In this document: piece by piece, positions 1 through 26,300 of the stretch
Layout: every line of letters begins with the position of its first letter
Position numbering within the stretch: position 1 is the first letter of the stretch
Assembly: GCA_963669155.1 (NCBI GenBank)
Contig: OZ022576.1
Coordinates: 28,673,938 to 28,737,937, forward strand
DNA length: 64,000 nucleotides
From: Arbacia lixula
Lineage: Eukaryota > Echinodermata > Echinoidea > Arbacioida > Arbaciidae
Direction of reading: 5' to 3'
Notes under the pieces: model-generated
What the model was told of the DNA's origin: nothing
The model's input: the letters and a program-made list of their open reading frames with translations, nothing else
Databases searched by the model: none
Position numbers and translations under genes: made by a program

Positions 1-534
1 ACAATCAATAAAACTCCAGGTAAAGGACAATACATTTTACGGCTTTATTTCAATGAGTTAGCTTCTGTTTCGGACGTTCTTAAATCAAGTATTTTATTTG
101 ATCCGAGTTGCTCGTGCACGATGCTTAGTCGACCGTGAACTTGGCTAGCTCGTGCCGTGCATGCAGAGCGTGTTTATTGTGTACTGACTGTATTTGGCTG
201 GCCGTACATTCTACGTCAGTTGTGTGGCTCTGGCATGCCATTGTCTGCACAGTCAGACAGCCAGTGCACTGCCGTTTCTTCCAGCTGAAATTTTGTGAAA
301 ATCGATGCCCATATATATATTCGAAATCAAATCTCATAATTATTGATATTGACAAAAATTTGATCAGGTCCACCAACTTGGCACTATCTGTGACATGTGC
401 AATGCTTGAATCGGACCACTCTTTAGTCTTTGGAAGAGTAAATTGACCATTTTATGCAGAAAGATACTTCTTGGCGAGCTGAACTGACTGGTCTAGCTTG
501 TAATGTAGAGCCAGTGTGCAGATCTACAGTAGAT

Positions 535-675
535 CTACACTACAGCTCAAAGGATGGCATAGGGAAAGGGAATGGGCCTCAGTTTTAAATTGCAGTAAAT
601 TTTGTCCAGTTCAGCATGAACCATGATTTTTAGGCTAATGCATCATGTTTCATGCTGAACTGGACAAAATTGTAT
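535..675 (+). repeat. Hairpin element, copy 1 (interrupted)
   Basis: A near-perfect hairpin at 600-671 (TTTTGTCCAGTTCAGCATGA and its inverse) is preceded by AGCTCAAAGGATGGCATAGG. The same arrangement is at 62337-62514. An inverted copy of the left flank (CCTATGCCAATTCCTTTGAG) is at 1759-1778, as if other elements had inserted into this one. Confidence 0.6.
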
Positions 676-693
676 AGACAGGCCTACTGTGGT

Positions 694-1106
694 TTAATTC
701 TCCCTATCGCATATAGCCGCGCTATCAAGCGATATCACCTGGTGATACCGATATCTGATCGATTGCTCTTGGGACGTATACTTCCTGTAAGAGTTTGTCG
801 TCGGCAGAAAGTGACCTAGAAATCACCTTTTTTTATGAATTAAGCAGTGAAAAAATTGTCTAGGGTTATGGTTAGGTTCAGGGTTAGGTTAAGAATTATA
901 GGTTCAGGGTTAGTGTTAGGGTCAGGGGTATAGGTTTAGGGTTAAAATTAATAAAAAAATTAGTTGGATACCCTGATGGTCCCCTATTCTACGGGGTTGC
1001 CGAATGTTCGTGGACCGGAAGTTCATATCCCAAGAATTAAAGGTAAAAAAATTAGAGCGCCACACACGTTCAGATTCTGAGAGCTATATGCGATAGGGAG
1101 AATTAA
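694..1106. mobile_element. TTAA-flanked foldback element containing telomere-like repeats
   Basis: Terminal inverted repeats TTAATTCTCCCTATCGCATA and its complement at about 1082-1106 enclose about 360 bases. Both ends are TTAA, the target chosen by piggyBac-type transposases. Inside, 862-941 is a degenerate run of GGGTTAGGGTT-like units. No coding capacity. Confidence 0.65.
862..941 (+). repeat. Degenerate interstitial telomere-like repeat
   Basis: Repeated units resembling TTAGGG (TAGGGTTATGG, GGGTTAGGTT, GGTTTAGGGTT) with frequent substitutions. It sits inside the foldback element at 694-1106, so it probably arrived with that element and does not mark a chromosome end. Confidence 0.5.
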
Positions 1107-1727
1107 AGGGCCCTTGTCATCAAAATATATGTTGACTTCTGTTGATGCAACGTAATACGTATATAACAAAATCACTAACTGTTCAATGGAAATATGTGTT
1201 CTATATTTTAAAATAATTTTTTCTGTATTTTTTCTCAGCACGGATAAGCCCCGCCTCCAAAATATCCTCCAACTCAAGATTCCCCCTGTGACATCATCAA
1301 AGGTAGAAATTAGCAGGATAACAGACATAATTTATGCACAAACTGAACATTCCAATGACTACCTGCTTGAATAGCATCACATAGCTAGCACATTTCTGAC
1401 ATAAGGAAACAATTATTCCCACATGAAAGGTTGTTAGATGGTATATGATGCTCTTGTGGGCAGGTGGAGGAAGTCGATTGCAATGTTTAATTTGTGCATA
1501 AATTGTGCTTATTATCCTGCTAATTTCTGCCTTTGATGATGTCACGGGAATCTTGAGTTGGAGGGTATTTAATTTGGAGGCGGGGCTTATCAGTGCTGAG
1601 AAAAAAGAAAGAAAAATTATTTTAAAATGTAGGACACATTTTCATTGAACAGTTAGTGATTTTGTTATGTACATATTATGTTGCATCAACATAAGTCGAC
1701 ATACATTTTGATGACGGCTACCTTTAA
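1103..1727. mobile_element. TTAA foldback MITE, family A, copy 1
   Basis: Long imperfect inverted repeat from TTAAAGGGCCCTTGTCATCA to GATGACGGCTACCTTTAA, with a TTAA at each end. Most of its length folds back on itself (for example GGATAAGCCCCGCC against GGCGGGGCTTATC). A second copy is at 53022-53666. No coding sequence. Confidence 0.8.
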
Positions 1728-1785
1728 AACTGAGGCTCCTTCCTTTTCTTCCCTTTCCCTATGCCAATTCCTTTGAGCTGCAGTG

Positions 1786-2213
1786 TAGGTTGCGTTCATG
1801 CCACACTTTTCATGATTCAAAACACGTTTCTGCAGAATCACGATTGCGTTCAGACGAAATTTAATAGAAATGTGATTGAAAACGCAAACATGAAACACAG
1901 AAAAAGGTCACTTAAACTCAACCGTGTTTTGAATCTGATTCTATGACGTCATTGTGTTGGCCTATTTCTGGTGGTAGTCAAGCAGCCACGTAGATGTCAG
2001 AAAATGCATGCGCAAAAGCTGACCTATACTTCTGGGTCAAACTGCACTCTGCGATGCGCACTGGATCGGCCCGAATCCAATTAAAAACGTGATTGGAGAG
2101 AAGGTCTGAATGCTGATTTTGTCGTTAACATGATTCATATTTGCGTTTTGAGTCATAATTAGAATCATGATTCAAATCATGATTCTGGCGGTGGTCACAT
2201 GAATGCGACCCTA
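1786..2213. mobile_element. Foldback element with TAGGTTGCGTTCATG ends
   Basis: Ends TAGGTTGCGTTCATG and CATGAATGCGACCCTA are inverted repeats, followed inside by ATGATTCAAA and its complement. About 430 bases, no coding capacity. No clear target-site duplication. Confidence 0.55.
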
Positions 2214-2883
2214 GTCTAAAGGATGTTTAAGCACATGGAGTGGCAGCAGCCAGTTGATGAATGCAGATTTATTGTACTCTGACTCTCCTTCTAGTCACAA
2301 AAGAATGCTTTACAAAGATTTTCTCTTTGATCTATATGTTCAGTGCCGCAGCTTCTTTGGATGATTTTTGCCTGGATTTGACATTTAAACAAAATTGGAT
2401 GGGCGGAAGAATGTGAGGAAACATCCTCACCCCATGCTTGCTTGCACAGTTGTGACATGTAATACCTACAATGCATCTATAAAGATTCAATCAAGGAATA
2501 TTGTTACAATACGGCAAAAAGGCTCTAAACATGATATAAAGTTGCAGTACATAAGTCAATTTCACAATGTTCTGCATGATATTCTACTAAAAAATGGCAT
2601 AAAACGTTACTTTCAGATATTTTCCTTTCAGACAATTAACATGAAAAACGTGCCCAGCTTTTCCGTTTCCTTTTCCTTTTCCTCTTCCTCTTATTCTCCC
2701 TCTATAACTTTTCCCTCGATTCTCTTCCCTTTCTTCTCCCTCTCCTCCACTTCCTTCTCTCCTTTCTCTTTGTCTTCCTTCTCTTCCTTTTTACTTCTTA
2801 CTCTTTACCTCTTCTCTTTCTCACTCTGCCCTCTACCCGTCCTCCCTCTCCACTTTTTTCATCTCCTCTTTTCCTGCTTTTGT
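2214..2883. other. Upstream region with a long pyrimidine tract
   Basis: No gene recognised. From about 2655 to 2880 the plus strand is almost entirely C/T (TTCC, CTCTTT units). An upstream HSC70 leader exon may lie here or farther left but could not be located. Confidence 0.5.
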
Positions 2884-4223
2884 TGTCTCGCCCACCGGAG
2901 GTGAAGGCGAGACTAAGGGATCCAAATGGCGTCCGTCCGTCGTCCGTCCGTCCGTCGTCCGTCCGTCGTCCGTCCGTCGTCCGTCCGTCGTCCGTCACAA
3001 ATGTTAAAGTTTACCTGCAAGACTCTCTTATGATCCATAACTTCACATGGGTTGCTTGGATTACAACCTAACTTGGGTCATAGATGCACTGGGGGTACCT
3101 TCATGTTATGGTGGCGTTGGAGGTCACAGGATAAGGTCAAAGGTCATTTGAGGTCATACGTTAAAGTTTACCTGCAAGACTCTCTTTTGACAAATAACTT
3201 CACATAGGTTGCTTGGATTACAACCTAACTTGGGTCATAGATGCACTGGGGGTGCCTTCATGTTATGGTGCTGTTGGAGGTCACAGGATAAGGTCAAAGG
3301 TCATTTGAGGTCATACGTTAAAGTTTACCTGCAAGACTCTCTTTTGACAAATAACTTCACATGGGTTGCTCGGATTACAACCTAACATGGATCATAGATG
3401 CACTGCGGGTACCTTCATGTTATGGTGGCGTTGGAGGTCACAGGATAAGGTCAAAGGTCATTTGAGGTCATACGTTAAAGTTTACCTGCAAGACTCTCTT
3501 TTGACAAATAACTTCACATGGGTTGCTTGGATTACAACCTAACTTGGGTCATAGATGCACTGGGGGTACCTACATGTTATGGTGCTGTTGGAGGTCACAG
3601 GATAAGGTCAAAGGTCATTTGAGGTCATCCGTTAAAGTTTACCTGCAAGACTCTCTTTTGACAAATAACTTCACATAGGTTGCTTGGATTACAACCTGAC
3701 TTGGGTCATAGATGCACTGGGGGTACCTCCATGTTATGGTACCGTTGGAGGTCACAGGATAAGGTCAAAGGTCATTTGAGGTCATACGTTAAAGTTTACT
3801 TGCAAGACTCTCTTATCACACATAGCTCATCACATGTTGCTACAATGGCAATCCAACTTGGATGATGGCTGCACTGGGGGCACCTGCATGTTATTGTGCT
3901 GTAAGAGGTCACATGATAAGGTCAAAGGTCATTTGAGGTCATACATTAAAGTTTACTTGCAAGACTCTTGGTGAAGGCTTCCTAACTTGTGCACAGACTT
4001 GTGTGAGCATGTGTGAGCATTACTGATGTAGATTTAGGCAAACATTACTCATGCACATTTATGCAAATTTATTCAAAGTCACTATTTTGCACCTGATTTT
4101 GATGTTGTCTGTTTAAAGTTGCTTATTTGTTTGTTTCAGTTTTCTTTTGCGTAGCAACGGAGATCGCAATATTTCTGGTTATTTTCGCAAGTGGGCGAGA
4201 CACAATATTGCTAATGCCTTGTT
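2884..4223 (+). mobile_element. Element with TGTCTCGCCCAC ends and six 157-bp satellite units carrying DR1 motifs
   Basis: It opens TGTCTCGCCCACCGGAGG and closes GTGGGCGAGACA plus about 20 further bases shared with the second copy at 31621-32880. After a head of repeated GTCC/CGTCC units come tandem units in which AGGTCAAAGGTCA starts at 3134, 3291, 3448, 3605, 3762 and 3919, exactly 157 bases apart. Each unit also contains further AGGTCA half-sites. No open reading frame belongs to it. It lies directly upstream of the HSC70 coding start. Confidence 0.8.
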
Positions 4224-4410
4224 TTCCCTTCTCCTATTTCTCTTTTCCCTCATTAATTCTCTTCCTCCTGTTCCTCTTATATTCCTTCTTCCTTTTTTTC
4301 TCCTCTTCCTCTCTTCTTTCTACCTTCCTCCCCCCTCCCCCCCCCCCCCCCCTCATCCCTTTCCCCTCAAGCACATACTGATTAAATCCCTTTAAAACTA
4401 AATTTTACAG
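4224..4410 (+). repeat. Pyrimidine tract before the HSC70 first coding exon
   Basis: Almost continuous C/T from about 4225 to 4375, including a run of about twenty C bases near 4335, then the acceptor TTTTACAG. It would serve as the polypyrimidine tract of a leader intron. Confidence 0.5.
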
Positions 4411-4414
4411 CAAC

Positions 4415-15024
<10,610 letters not shown>

Positions 15025-15098
15025 ACGACCCGTGGCCAGGTGCCCGTGTACATGCAATGCTACACAGAAACTCCACAACATCTCATTGAGACCACACA

Positions 15099-15104
15099 AA
15101 TAAA
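15099..15104 (+). terminator. Candidate HSC70 polyadenylation signal
   Basis: AATAAA lies 75 bases after the HSC70 stop codon. It is the nearest canonical hexamer; a longer 3' UTR using later sites cannot be excluded. Confidence 0.5.
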
Positions 15105-16888
15105 TATTCAGACAACACATAATCTCAATATTTGTGCCATAGTAGTACCATGCAGTCACAGTTTTGCTGTATAATTAGTGACTCTCTATACCCATAGGAT
15201 GATTAGAAAACTGAAATACATGCTGATCTATGTGCCAATCTAATAATGTGTTTTCCTGAAGACAGCTCATTAGTATATTTAAATTTGTTTATGCCTCTGC
15301 CACAAAGTGGAATTGCTTCAATGTCTTCTTAAATTGAAGTACATTGTAGTATTACAATGAAAGTGAAGAAGTAATGTGTGAATGAAGATTATACTCCAAT
15401 ATTCCAATGTCGATAAGTATAAGTGCCAAACATGTTTTTGGAAGTTAATGCCATTAAAACTGAAATAGAATGCATAGCAATTACTGTTTATGAAAGGAGA
15501 AAATAAGTAGGGATTTCCTTTTGTGTATCCTACAAAGTTGAAGTACATTTTAACTCTAAAATACATGTACACTGATGCATGACTACATCAGATTTTAAAA
15601 AGTGAGATTGACTGAAAAGTCAGTTTGTTTCAAGAGTTCATCAGCTTTTTAAAACGACTCGTTTCCTTGGGTTCTTGTAGATATTTACATGTTTAAAATA
15701 GACATAATCTTAGTAGTGAATGAGGAAAAGATATTTGTAACTGAATTTTAGTGAAATTATCTTGTATGATGTCTCTGAAGTAGAATTTTATCCACCATAT
15801 ATGTGTAACAGGTCAATTAATGTGTCCTAGTGATGCACTGTAATTTTGAAGTTAATATCACAACTTCAATGTTTTTTAATTCATTAGTCTGTATATGTTT
15901 ACAGTACACAATGTTGATGTTTTCATTAGTGTCATTGTGATAGAATCCATGATTTTGACCTTCTTTTGCTACCATGAGAATGTTAGTGATCTAGACCCCA
16001 CTACTGTGCAACTATCTTCATGTAATGTCTAGCTGATGTTAATCTAGAATGATGACTAGTATTCATGCTATTGTTTAATGCAACTCTTTGTACATGTTTT
16101 ACACTGATTGCACCTGAAATTAACGCTTTATTGTACACTGAAATATGCTGTAATTATAGCCAAGTAATCTGCCAAATATTAGTGCTTTGCAATATAGAAA
16201 TTAATTGTATTTATGTATGATGTTACATATTAAGCATATGAACAAATTCTTGCTCCTTGCCAAGTAGTATCATGAAATGAAACTCAAAGTAAGCATCCTT
16301 TTGAATTTGTTACGATTATACTTTAAGTTCTTTTACATATGTACTTGAACATTTGGTGATTGTCATAGGCATCAGTGTAGTTGATATTTGTATTCTTGTT
16401 TGCAGTTGCAATAATCGTTACCCTGTTTTGTCATGTGGAAAACATTGTATTTCAGTGCACTTTTCACAACCCTTTGAAGACAAAATATCAACTTTTGAAA
16501 AAAGCACACCCAGCTGTGTAGCATTGCAATTAAAAGTAAAAAATATATTCAAACAGTTTAAGTCTTGCTTCTTTCTCTAAGAGTGGTGTCTAGAATCATG
16601 TATATCATACATGTATGTTTAGAATGGGGATGGGGAGTAGCAATTGGAGTAGTCTATGATGCCGACAGGATGCATATGCTGAGCTTGCATATGCTGTCAC
16701 ACATGCACAGTTAATTACAGGAAAGGTCCCTGACCACAACCTCCATTACCTGCACATTTGTTGCCAAAACTTTCACCTATCTGCTCCTTTGATTTGCTGT
16801 GTCTATTGAAACAAAAGGAATTATTCTGAGTGAACAACCCTTTGAAATTGGATTTGAATATAACCCAAGTTAAAACATTGATGGAGAT
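15105..16888. other. HSC70 downstream region
   Basis: AT-rich sequence with no supported gene. Part of it may be HSC70 3' UTR. Confidence 0.5.
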
Positions 16889-17250
16889 TTAAAGGGCATC
16901 TACTGTACTGGGAAGGCAAAAAAGCCTTCAAAATGTTATTGTTAGCAATCTTCTTGCCAATGGTCTTAAATTCATGTATTGTCTATTTTAGAAGCTTGCT
17001 GAAAGTTATTTGCCCTCAAATGATCTACATTTGGAGTAATGAGTGATTAAATGACAAATCCTCAAAATGTTCGGGCGGAACATTTTGAAGATTTAATAAT
17101 TAATAATTAAGTACTCCATAATGTGGATCATTTGAGGGCAAATAACTTTCAGCAAGCTTCTAAAATGGTCAATACATGAATTTAAGAAGATTGTTAACAA
17201 TTACCTTTTGAAGACTTTTTGCCTTCCCAGTACAGTATATGCCCCTTTAA
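16889..17250. mobile_element. TTAA foldback MITE, family B
   Basis: A nearly complete palindrome from TTAAAGGGCATCTACTGTAC to GTACAGTATATGCCCCTTTAA, folding around about 17070. TTAA at both ends. No coding sequence. Confidence 0.8.
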
Positions 17251-17635
17251 GTAAAAGCAGACAAATTAAGAGAGCAGAGTACAGAATTAAAAAAAACTCC
17301 CCATCAGATCAGTTCCTAAATTGCGCATTGCCAAATTCTCATGTTAACAGATTGTCATCAAGCTTCCATCCAATTCTCTATTTTATTCTGTTAATATTCA
17401 AATCAACTTGGTAAACCAACATATGATAATCAAAAGCCCCTACAAAATACGTGTTTTTCAGAGTTATAAAGCATGCACATCTTTGAAGAGATTTTATGTG
17501 CTAGTTCAAGCTCATTTATTCATGCTTACTGTATTACATGTTTAAACAGCTAGTTTTGTTATTGGGCACAATGATAGTGGATTGAGCATAATTATTAAAG
17601 CTCAAGTCAAAATATAAAAAGAACAACTTCAGAGC

Positions 17636-17905
17636 TTTTTTTTGTTTGTTTGTTTATTTCAGTCATACAAACAACATTTCCATGGAAAAAAAGACCCTGC
17701 AGAAATCAAATTACTATAACACAAGTGAGAGGATGCATTTCAGTTTGTTGTGACCTTTAATATTGATTCTTTTTTTGTTTGTTTATTTCAGTCATACAAA
17801 CGTCACATTTCCATGGAAAAAAGACCTTGCAGAAATAAAATTACTATAACACAAGTGAGAGGATGCATTTCAGTTTGCTGTGACCTTTAACATTGATTCT
17901 TTCAG
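17636..17905 (+). repeat. Two-copy tandem duplication of about 130 bases
   Basis: GTTTATTTCAGTCATACAAA followed by CATTTCCATGGAAAAA and GAGAGGATGCATTTCAGTTT occurs twice in direct orientation with few differences. Confidence 0.75.
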
Positions 17906-18180
17906 ATCATGCACATAATAGATGCAGATTGATATTCCATCACGCCCATACAAAATATTTGTAATATTCTTTAGACGTAGGGAAGGGGCAATTAATCAAT
18001 CACATATTTTTAATCAAATATATGATTTTTATTTATAGCAGATCCAAAAATAAACCCCAACTCCTCAAGAAATTAAACAAAGAATGAGGGAAGGTGAACG
18101 AGAGGAAAGAAAATTAGCTGAAGAGTGAGGCACATTAACATACCACCTTAGGAAGTGGGAAAACTTTCATACATTAGAAC

Positions 18181-18460
18181 GGCGAGGCGAATACATCTAT
18201 TTTCTTTTGGTTAGAAAAAAAAATGCTGGAACAGCTGTAATTGCACTACTTTTGCATGTAGCCTTCGGTGCACATGTTTAGTTTCGTGTGTGTGTGTGTG
18301 TGTGTATGTGTGTGTGTGTGTGTGTTTTCTGTATGTGTGTGTGTATGTTTGTGTGATGCGCGTGTGTATGTGTATGGGTGCGTATGTGTGGGGGAGATTA
18401 AATAGACAAAACTTTTCTTGATTGTACAACAATGTTTTGTAAACAATATATGAAAAGGTA
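18181..18460. repeat. Repeat with a TG-microsatellite core, copy 1
   Basis: Flanks GGCGAGGCG and TTGATTGTACAACAATGTTT surround a TG tract (about 18286-18390). An inverted copy with the same flanks and a CA core lies at 24850-25175. Confidence 0.6.
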
Positions 18461-19339
18461 CTTTTTGTCTTTGTTTGTGTAACTATTGCAATTTATGTTT
18501 AATTCAAAGTATCAATGTATAATGTATCAAGTTTATATACGAAGAGAAAATAGAAAATATCTTTAAAACAAAAATCTGACGAGTTTTTGATCGTCTCTGC
18601 ATTTGAATACGCCATAGTTATCTTTGATTTTACAGTCAAGATATTTAGAATGAGGTACTTTGTTTCAAATTATTTCAATAACTTGAGACTACTGATCTCA
18701 ATATGATCTGATCTTGAATATGAAGGTATCAATACCAATTACGAACAAATACTGATTATAATGAAAATGTCCCCAAATATTGTGCCAACAGCATCGATAA
18801 ATCAATAAATTGTGACGATAATGATATAAAAAAATGTACATGTACTAGTCTCAACTTCTCATAACATGTGAGTCTCGTTCTTTCGTATTGGAGATGAAAT
18901 GGGTTGATAAGACGACATTTTCCTTCTCCTGCACATTGTGATCAGCTCCTTCAACATATGGTTAAAGTCACCCCCTCTTCCTCACAGGCACTGAATGACA
19001 AATAACAAGAGAACATAACTGTTATGTTTCGAATTTGCGTCAGTACCTTCTATAGATCAATCAATTATCCAGATTACTTTTATTTCGTTGTTTCATATGT
19101 AAATATTATTCTGATTTTACTGGCACAACAAAATATGTATGACAAACAATTGAAAGAGAGAAAGGAAAAGGACGAGGAACAGAGAGTAGAAGAGAGAAAG
19201 ACAGAGTGGTATTATATCCAGTAAATAAAGTGTTAAAGGATTACTCTGTACGCGTTGCATGAGCGCTTGAATGATTTAAAAATCTAGGCAAATTAAAAAA
19301 AAATTGCCGACTTCTAGTCAAAAACACCAGACATACTAC

Positions 19340-20105
19340 ACACAACAACAAAAAAGTAATTCCCCCCTAAGCAAAATAGTATAACTTTTGATCAAAAAGG
19401 TTTTGAGCAATATAATTTGGCAGGAATGTTTGTTAACTTATTGACTAACTTCCGTGTGAAAATCGCTTTAATCCACTTGGTCACGTAATATGAGTGAGCA
19501 CACGTAAAGGCAAAATTGTCACTTTTCAAAAGTCACAACGGTAATTTTGAGATTCTGTCATATAAATTTTAATTAATTCCATTTCTGGTGCATAATATAT
19601 GTCCTTTCATTGTTTATCATCCATCTCTGGATGCACTAACACCTATCCCGACACTTAATCCATTGATCTGGTTGAGTGAACACCGTTAAAAAAAATACCC
19701 ATCCCTCTTGAGTTTGAAACTTTTAAGAACCTTTTTTTTTGTGAAAAAAATGAAGTTCTAGGTATTTTGACAAAGATGTAGCATGACCTATTATTTGAAC
19801 ATAAGGAAGTTATTTTCGTGTCATAGTTGAGTGAATACACTTTAAAAATTGCACAAGAGATGCCAAAATGTACTGTTAAAACGGCATAAACAATCACCCT
19901 TGTGATTTTTACAAAAAAATAATATGCTGCCTTTAATGTGTGCTCACTCAAGCATGACTGATTGGATTAATGTGATTTTCACATGGAAGGTCGTCAATAA
20001 GTTAAGAAACAATCCTGCCATACTATTTTGCTCAAAACCTTTGCGATCAAAAGTTATGCTATTTTGCTTAGGGGGGGGGGGGGCTTACTTTTTTTGTTGT
20101 GTTTT
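19340..20105. mobile_element. Large foldback element
   Basis: Arms of about 170 bases are inverted copies: CACAACAACAAAAAAGTAAT with CCCCCCTAAGCAAAATAGTA on the left against TACTATTTTGCTC and GCTTAGGGG with TTTTTTTGTTGTG on the right. The spacer is about 400 bases and has no coding sequence. Confidence 0.6.
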
Positions 20106-20567
20106 TAAGGAATCCCTTGTAGGCTACTGTGCACTATAATGTGCCTTATGATAAATGTTATGGGACAATTCGCATTTTAATTCAGAATCAACCGATTCTC
20201 TTATGACAACATTCATAGAATTCTTCTACAGGCGCGGTGTATTTAAAAAGGAAGCAGCTCTTTAAATGTTCAGCGGTTAATCATATAAGGATCGATGATG
20301 GAAGGGGAGGGAGAGAAAGTAATGAGAGAAGAGAACGGATGTCAAGAAGCGGACGGGAGAGGGAGGAAAGGGGGGAAGTGTGTGGCCTATCGCCCCAAAG
20401 CAAAGGTCAGTACTGGCTCACCTTATAGATATGGTATCCCGTCGCCCGAGTTGCTGCTTGCAAAGCGAGAATCACCGAGCCTGCATGAGCTGACAAGAGA
20501 AAAAACAAGAATATTTTAGAACTGACCGAGGACAAGCAATAAACATGCTAATTAGGAGCTGTCCACT

Positions 20568-24011
<3,444 letters not shown>

Positions 24012-24168
24012 CTTCGATCGGAATTTGATAACGAATTATCGAAATTTCGCAAAGAATTCACCAAATCACGAGTGATTAAGTGTTGGCTTCTGCAGAAGTG
24101 AAACTGTCAACATACCATTGGTGTGGTTACCCCGTTAGCACATGCGCGATAAAACGCGCTATGCATTA

Positions 24169-24194
24169 TGACGTAGGATGTGAAAGATACGTCA
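24169..24194. promoter_or_regulatory. Paired CRE half-sites upstream of the novel gene
   Basis: TGACGT at 24169-24174 and its inverse ACGTCA at 24189-24194 lie about 160-185 bases upstream of the novel gene's ATG. These are CREB/ATF-type half-sites, and the pair is inverted. Single hexamers occur by chance, so the assignment is weak; position and pairing are the only support. Confidence 0.25.
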
Positions 24195-24849
24195 CTATCA
24201 AGGTCTTGAATGTCTTGAGCATGGTGAAGGGAAAAGGCGCACGAAGGAAGATCAACTTATTTTGATTATGATTTTGGTTATGATTATGGATTTTAGGTTC
24301 AGTGTTTGAAAGGCAAATCTATTCGAACCTGTATTTATTATGGCACATAATATATTCCACTGCACATTTAATTAACACTGTTTAATTTTGTTTGTCTCTA
24401 TAATTTTATGATGATGTCGAATGCAATTAAATCAGGGGGTATGATTTTCGAGCATCTCCCCATACGTTTTCCACATTAAATTGAAATAAGTGTTTGCTTA
24501 TAATCTTTGAGAAAATAATGTTTTTAAATGTTCTTTCAAGATTTCCACAGTGAGAGTGTACTTTTTTTTTTTTTTTTTAGAAAATAGTAACACCTATAAT
24601 GAATAATAATAAATAATGTCTTCTTGTATCACATGGTGGAAATTATTAAGTGCATGTTCTTTAAACATGTAGGCCTAGCATGTACATTCGAAAAAAACCA
24701 AAAAAACAAATTTTTTAAAGATATATTTTTTTATTAATCTCTCTTAAATCAATTGAACTTATCATTCTTACATGAACTTGATACATTGTGCATTGATATT
24801 TTGACTTCAGCATAAATTGCTGTAGTTATACAAATATAGGAACAAGTAA

Positions 24850-24973
24850 ATTTTCATATATTGTTTACATAACATTGTTGTACAATCAAGAATCTTGAGA
24901 GAAAAGTTTTGACTATTTATTCTCACACACACATACGCACTCTTACACATACACGCAGCACACAAACATGCAC

Positions 24974-25044
<71 letters not shown>

Positions 25045-25175
25045 AATACACTCCCCACACACACAAAAAAAAAAACATGTGTACCGAAGGATATATGCAA
25101 AAGTAGTGCAATCCCAGCCGTTCCAGCATTTATTTTTATTTTCTCCCAAAAAATAGATATATCCGCCTCGCCGTC
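24850..25175. repeat. Repeat with a CA-microsatellite core, copy 2 (inverted)
   Basis: Inverted relative to 18181-18460: ACATTGTTGTACAATCAAGA on the left and CCGCCTCGCCG on the right of a perfect CA run (about 24977-25041). Confidence 0.6.
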
Positions 25176-25483
25176 TATCGTCTGACAAGGGCCATTCAAG
25201 TTCGTTCCTCATGACACATTTTCAGAAGGTCACTTGTGAGTGAAAACGGGTATGTTTTGAGAATTAAACCCCGTAATGTGGTGACTTAATTAGAAGTAGA
25301 ACAAATAAAGGATCAGGGTTCGCCAAAGTTAGAGAAAAATCACTTATTTGTGTTTTAAAATCTGAAATACTAGCCCTGTAAATTTGCTCTCTAAATGGAA
25401 GATAGGCAAGTGATGCTCTGGTCATTCTCTTGTATGGTACACAAGACGAATGACGATTCAATTATAGAAGTACGTCATTTAAG

Positions 25484-25971
25484 CCCCCGTCACACTTATT
25501 CAGAATCAAGCAGAACCAGCCGGAATGAAAATATTTCAAAATTCGAGACACATTCGGGAGGGAATTTCTAATTGAGCTAAACATGTAAATATGCCGTTCG
25601 AATACTTAGAATGTCCTTCGAACCCTTCTCGAAAGATTCTTGCACATTCCGGGTTTATTGGCTCTCGAATGCAGATCGATTGTTGTTGGAACACAGTAGG
25701 AATATTTAGAATGCAGTTTAGAATGCAGTCAGAATATTTGAAATGCAGTCAGAGTGCTGAACATTTGACTGCACTTTGAATGCCGTTCGACATTTTTCCA
25801 GTTCGAATGCACCTCAAAAGTTTTGAGCATGAGCAAAACATTCGGGCCGGACACAAGAATGGACCCGAATATTCGGAATGCAGTCAGAATGCACTTCGAA
25901 TATCCAGGAATGTGCCAAGAATTTTCATTCCGACGGCATTCCGGCTTATTCCGTCTCTAGTGTGACTTGGG
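25484..25971. mobile_element. Terminal-inverted-repeat element rich in GAATGCAGT motifs
   Basis: Ends CCCCCGTCACACT and AGTGTGACTTGGG are near-perfect inverses. The interior repeats GAATGCAGTC, TTCGAATGC and similar words in both orientations many times. No coding sequence. Confidence 0.5.
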
Positions 25972-26211
25972 TATTAGGACCCAAAGGAGGTTATTGTAAA
26001 ACAGAAAAGAAGAACCGAAAGAAGATTTTGGACAATTTTCTCAAACTTTTACCAATCTAGTTTTCAGGATGTTCAACTTTTATTCAAGCGAACTCATTGT
26101 AGGGGGTAAATTCTCCTTTAGGGTTATATTATCCGGTCTTATCCGTCGGGCTCTCTTCCTCGCACCTTCCTCCACATATGTATCCGTGTGTCTATCTCTT
26201 AACATATGTTT

Positions 26212-26300
26212 GTCTTTCTCTCTTTCACACACAAACGCACACACACATACACACACACACACAAATGCACACGCGCGCGCACATACTACAAACACATTAA
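26212..26300 (+). repeat. CA-rich simple repeat
   Basis: CACACACAAACGCACACACA-type text with short interruptions; no gene. Confidence 0.7.

Noticed and set aside
1-534. Open frames at the left edge on both strands (83 and 103 aa)
   Set aside because: Overlapping antisense frames without recognisable motifs, splice support or bias.
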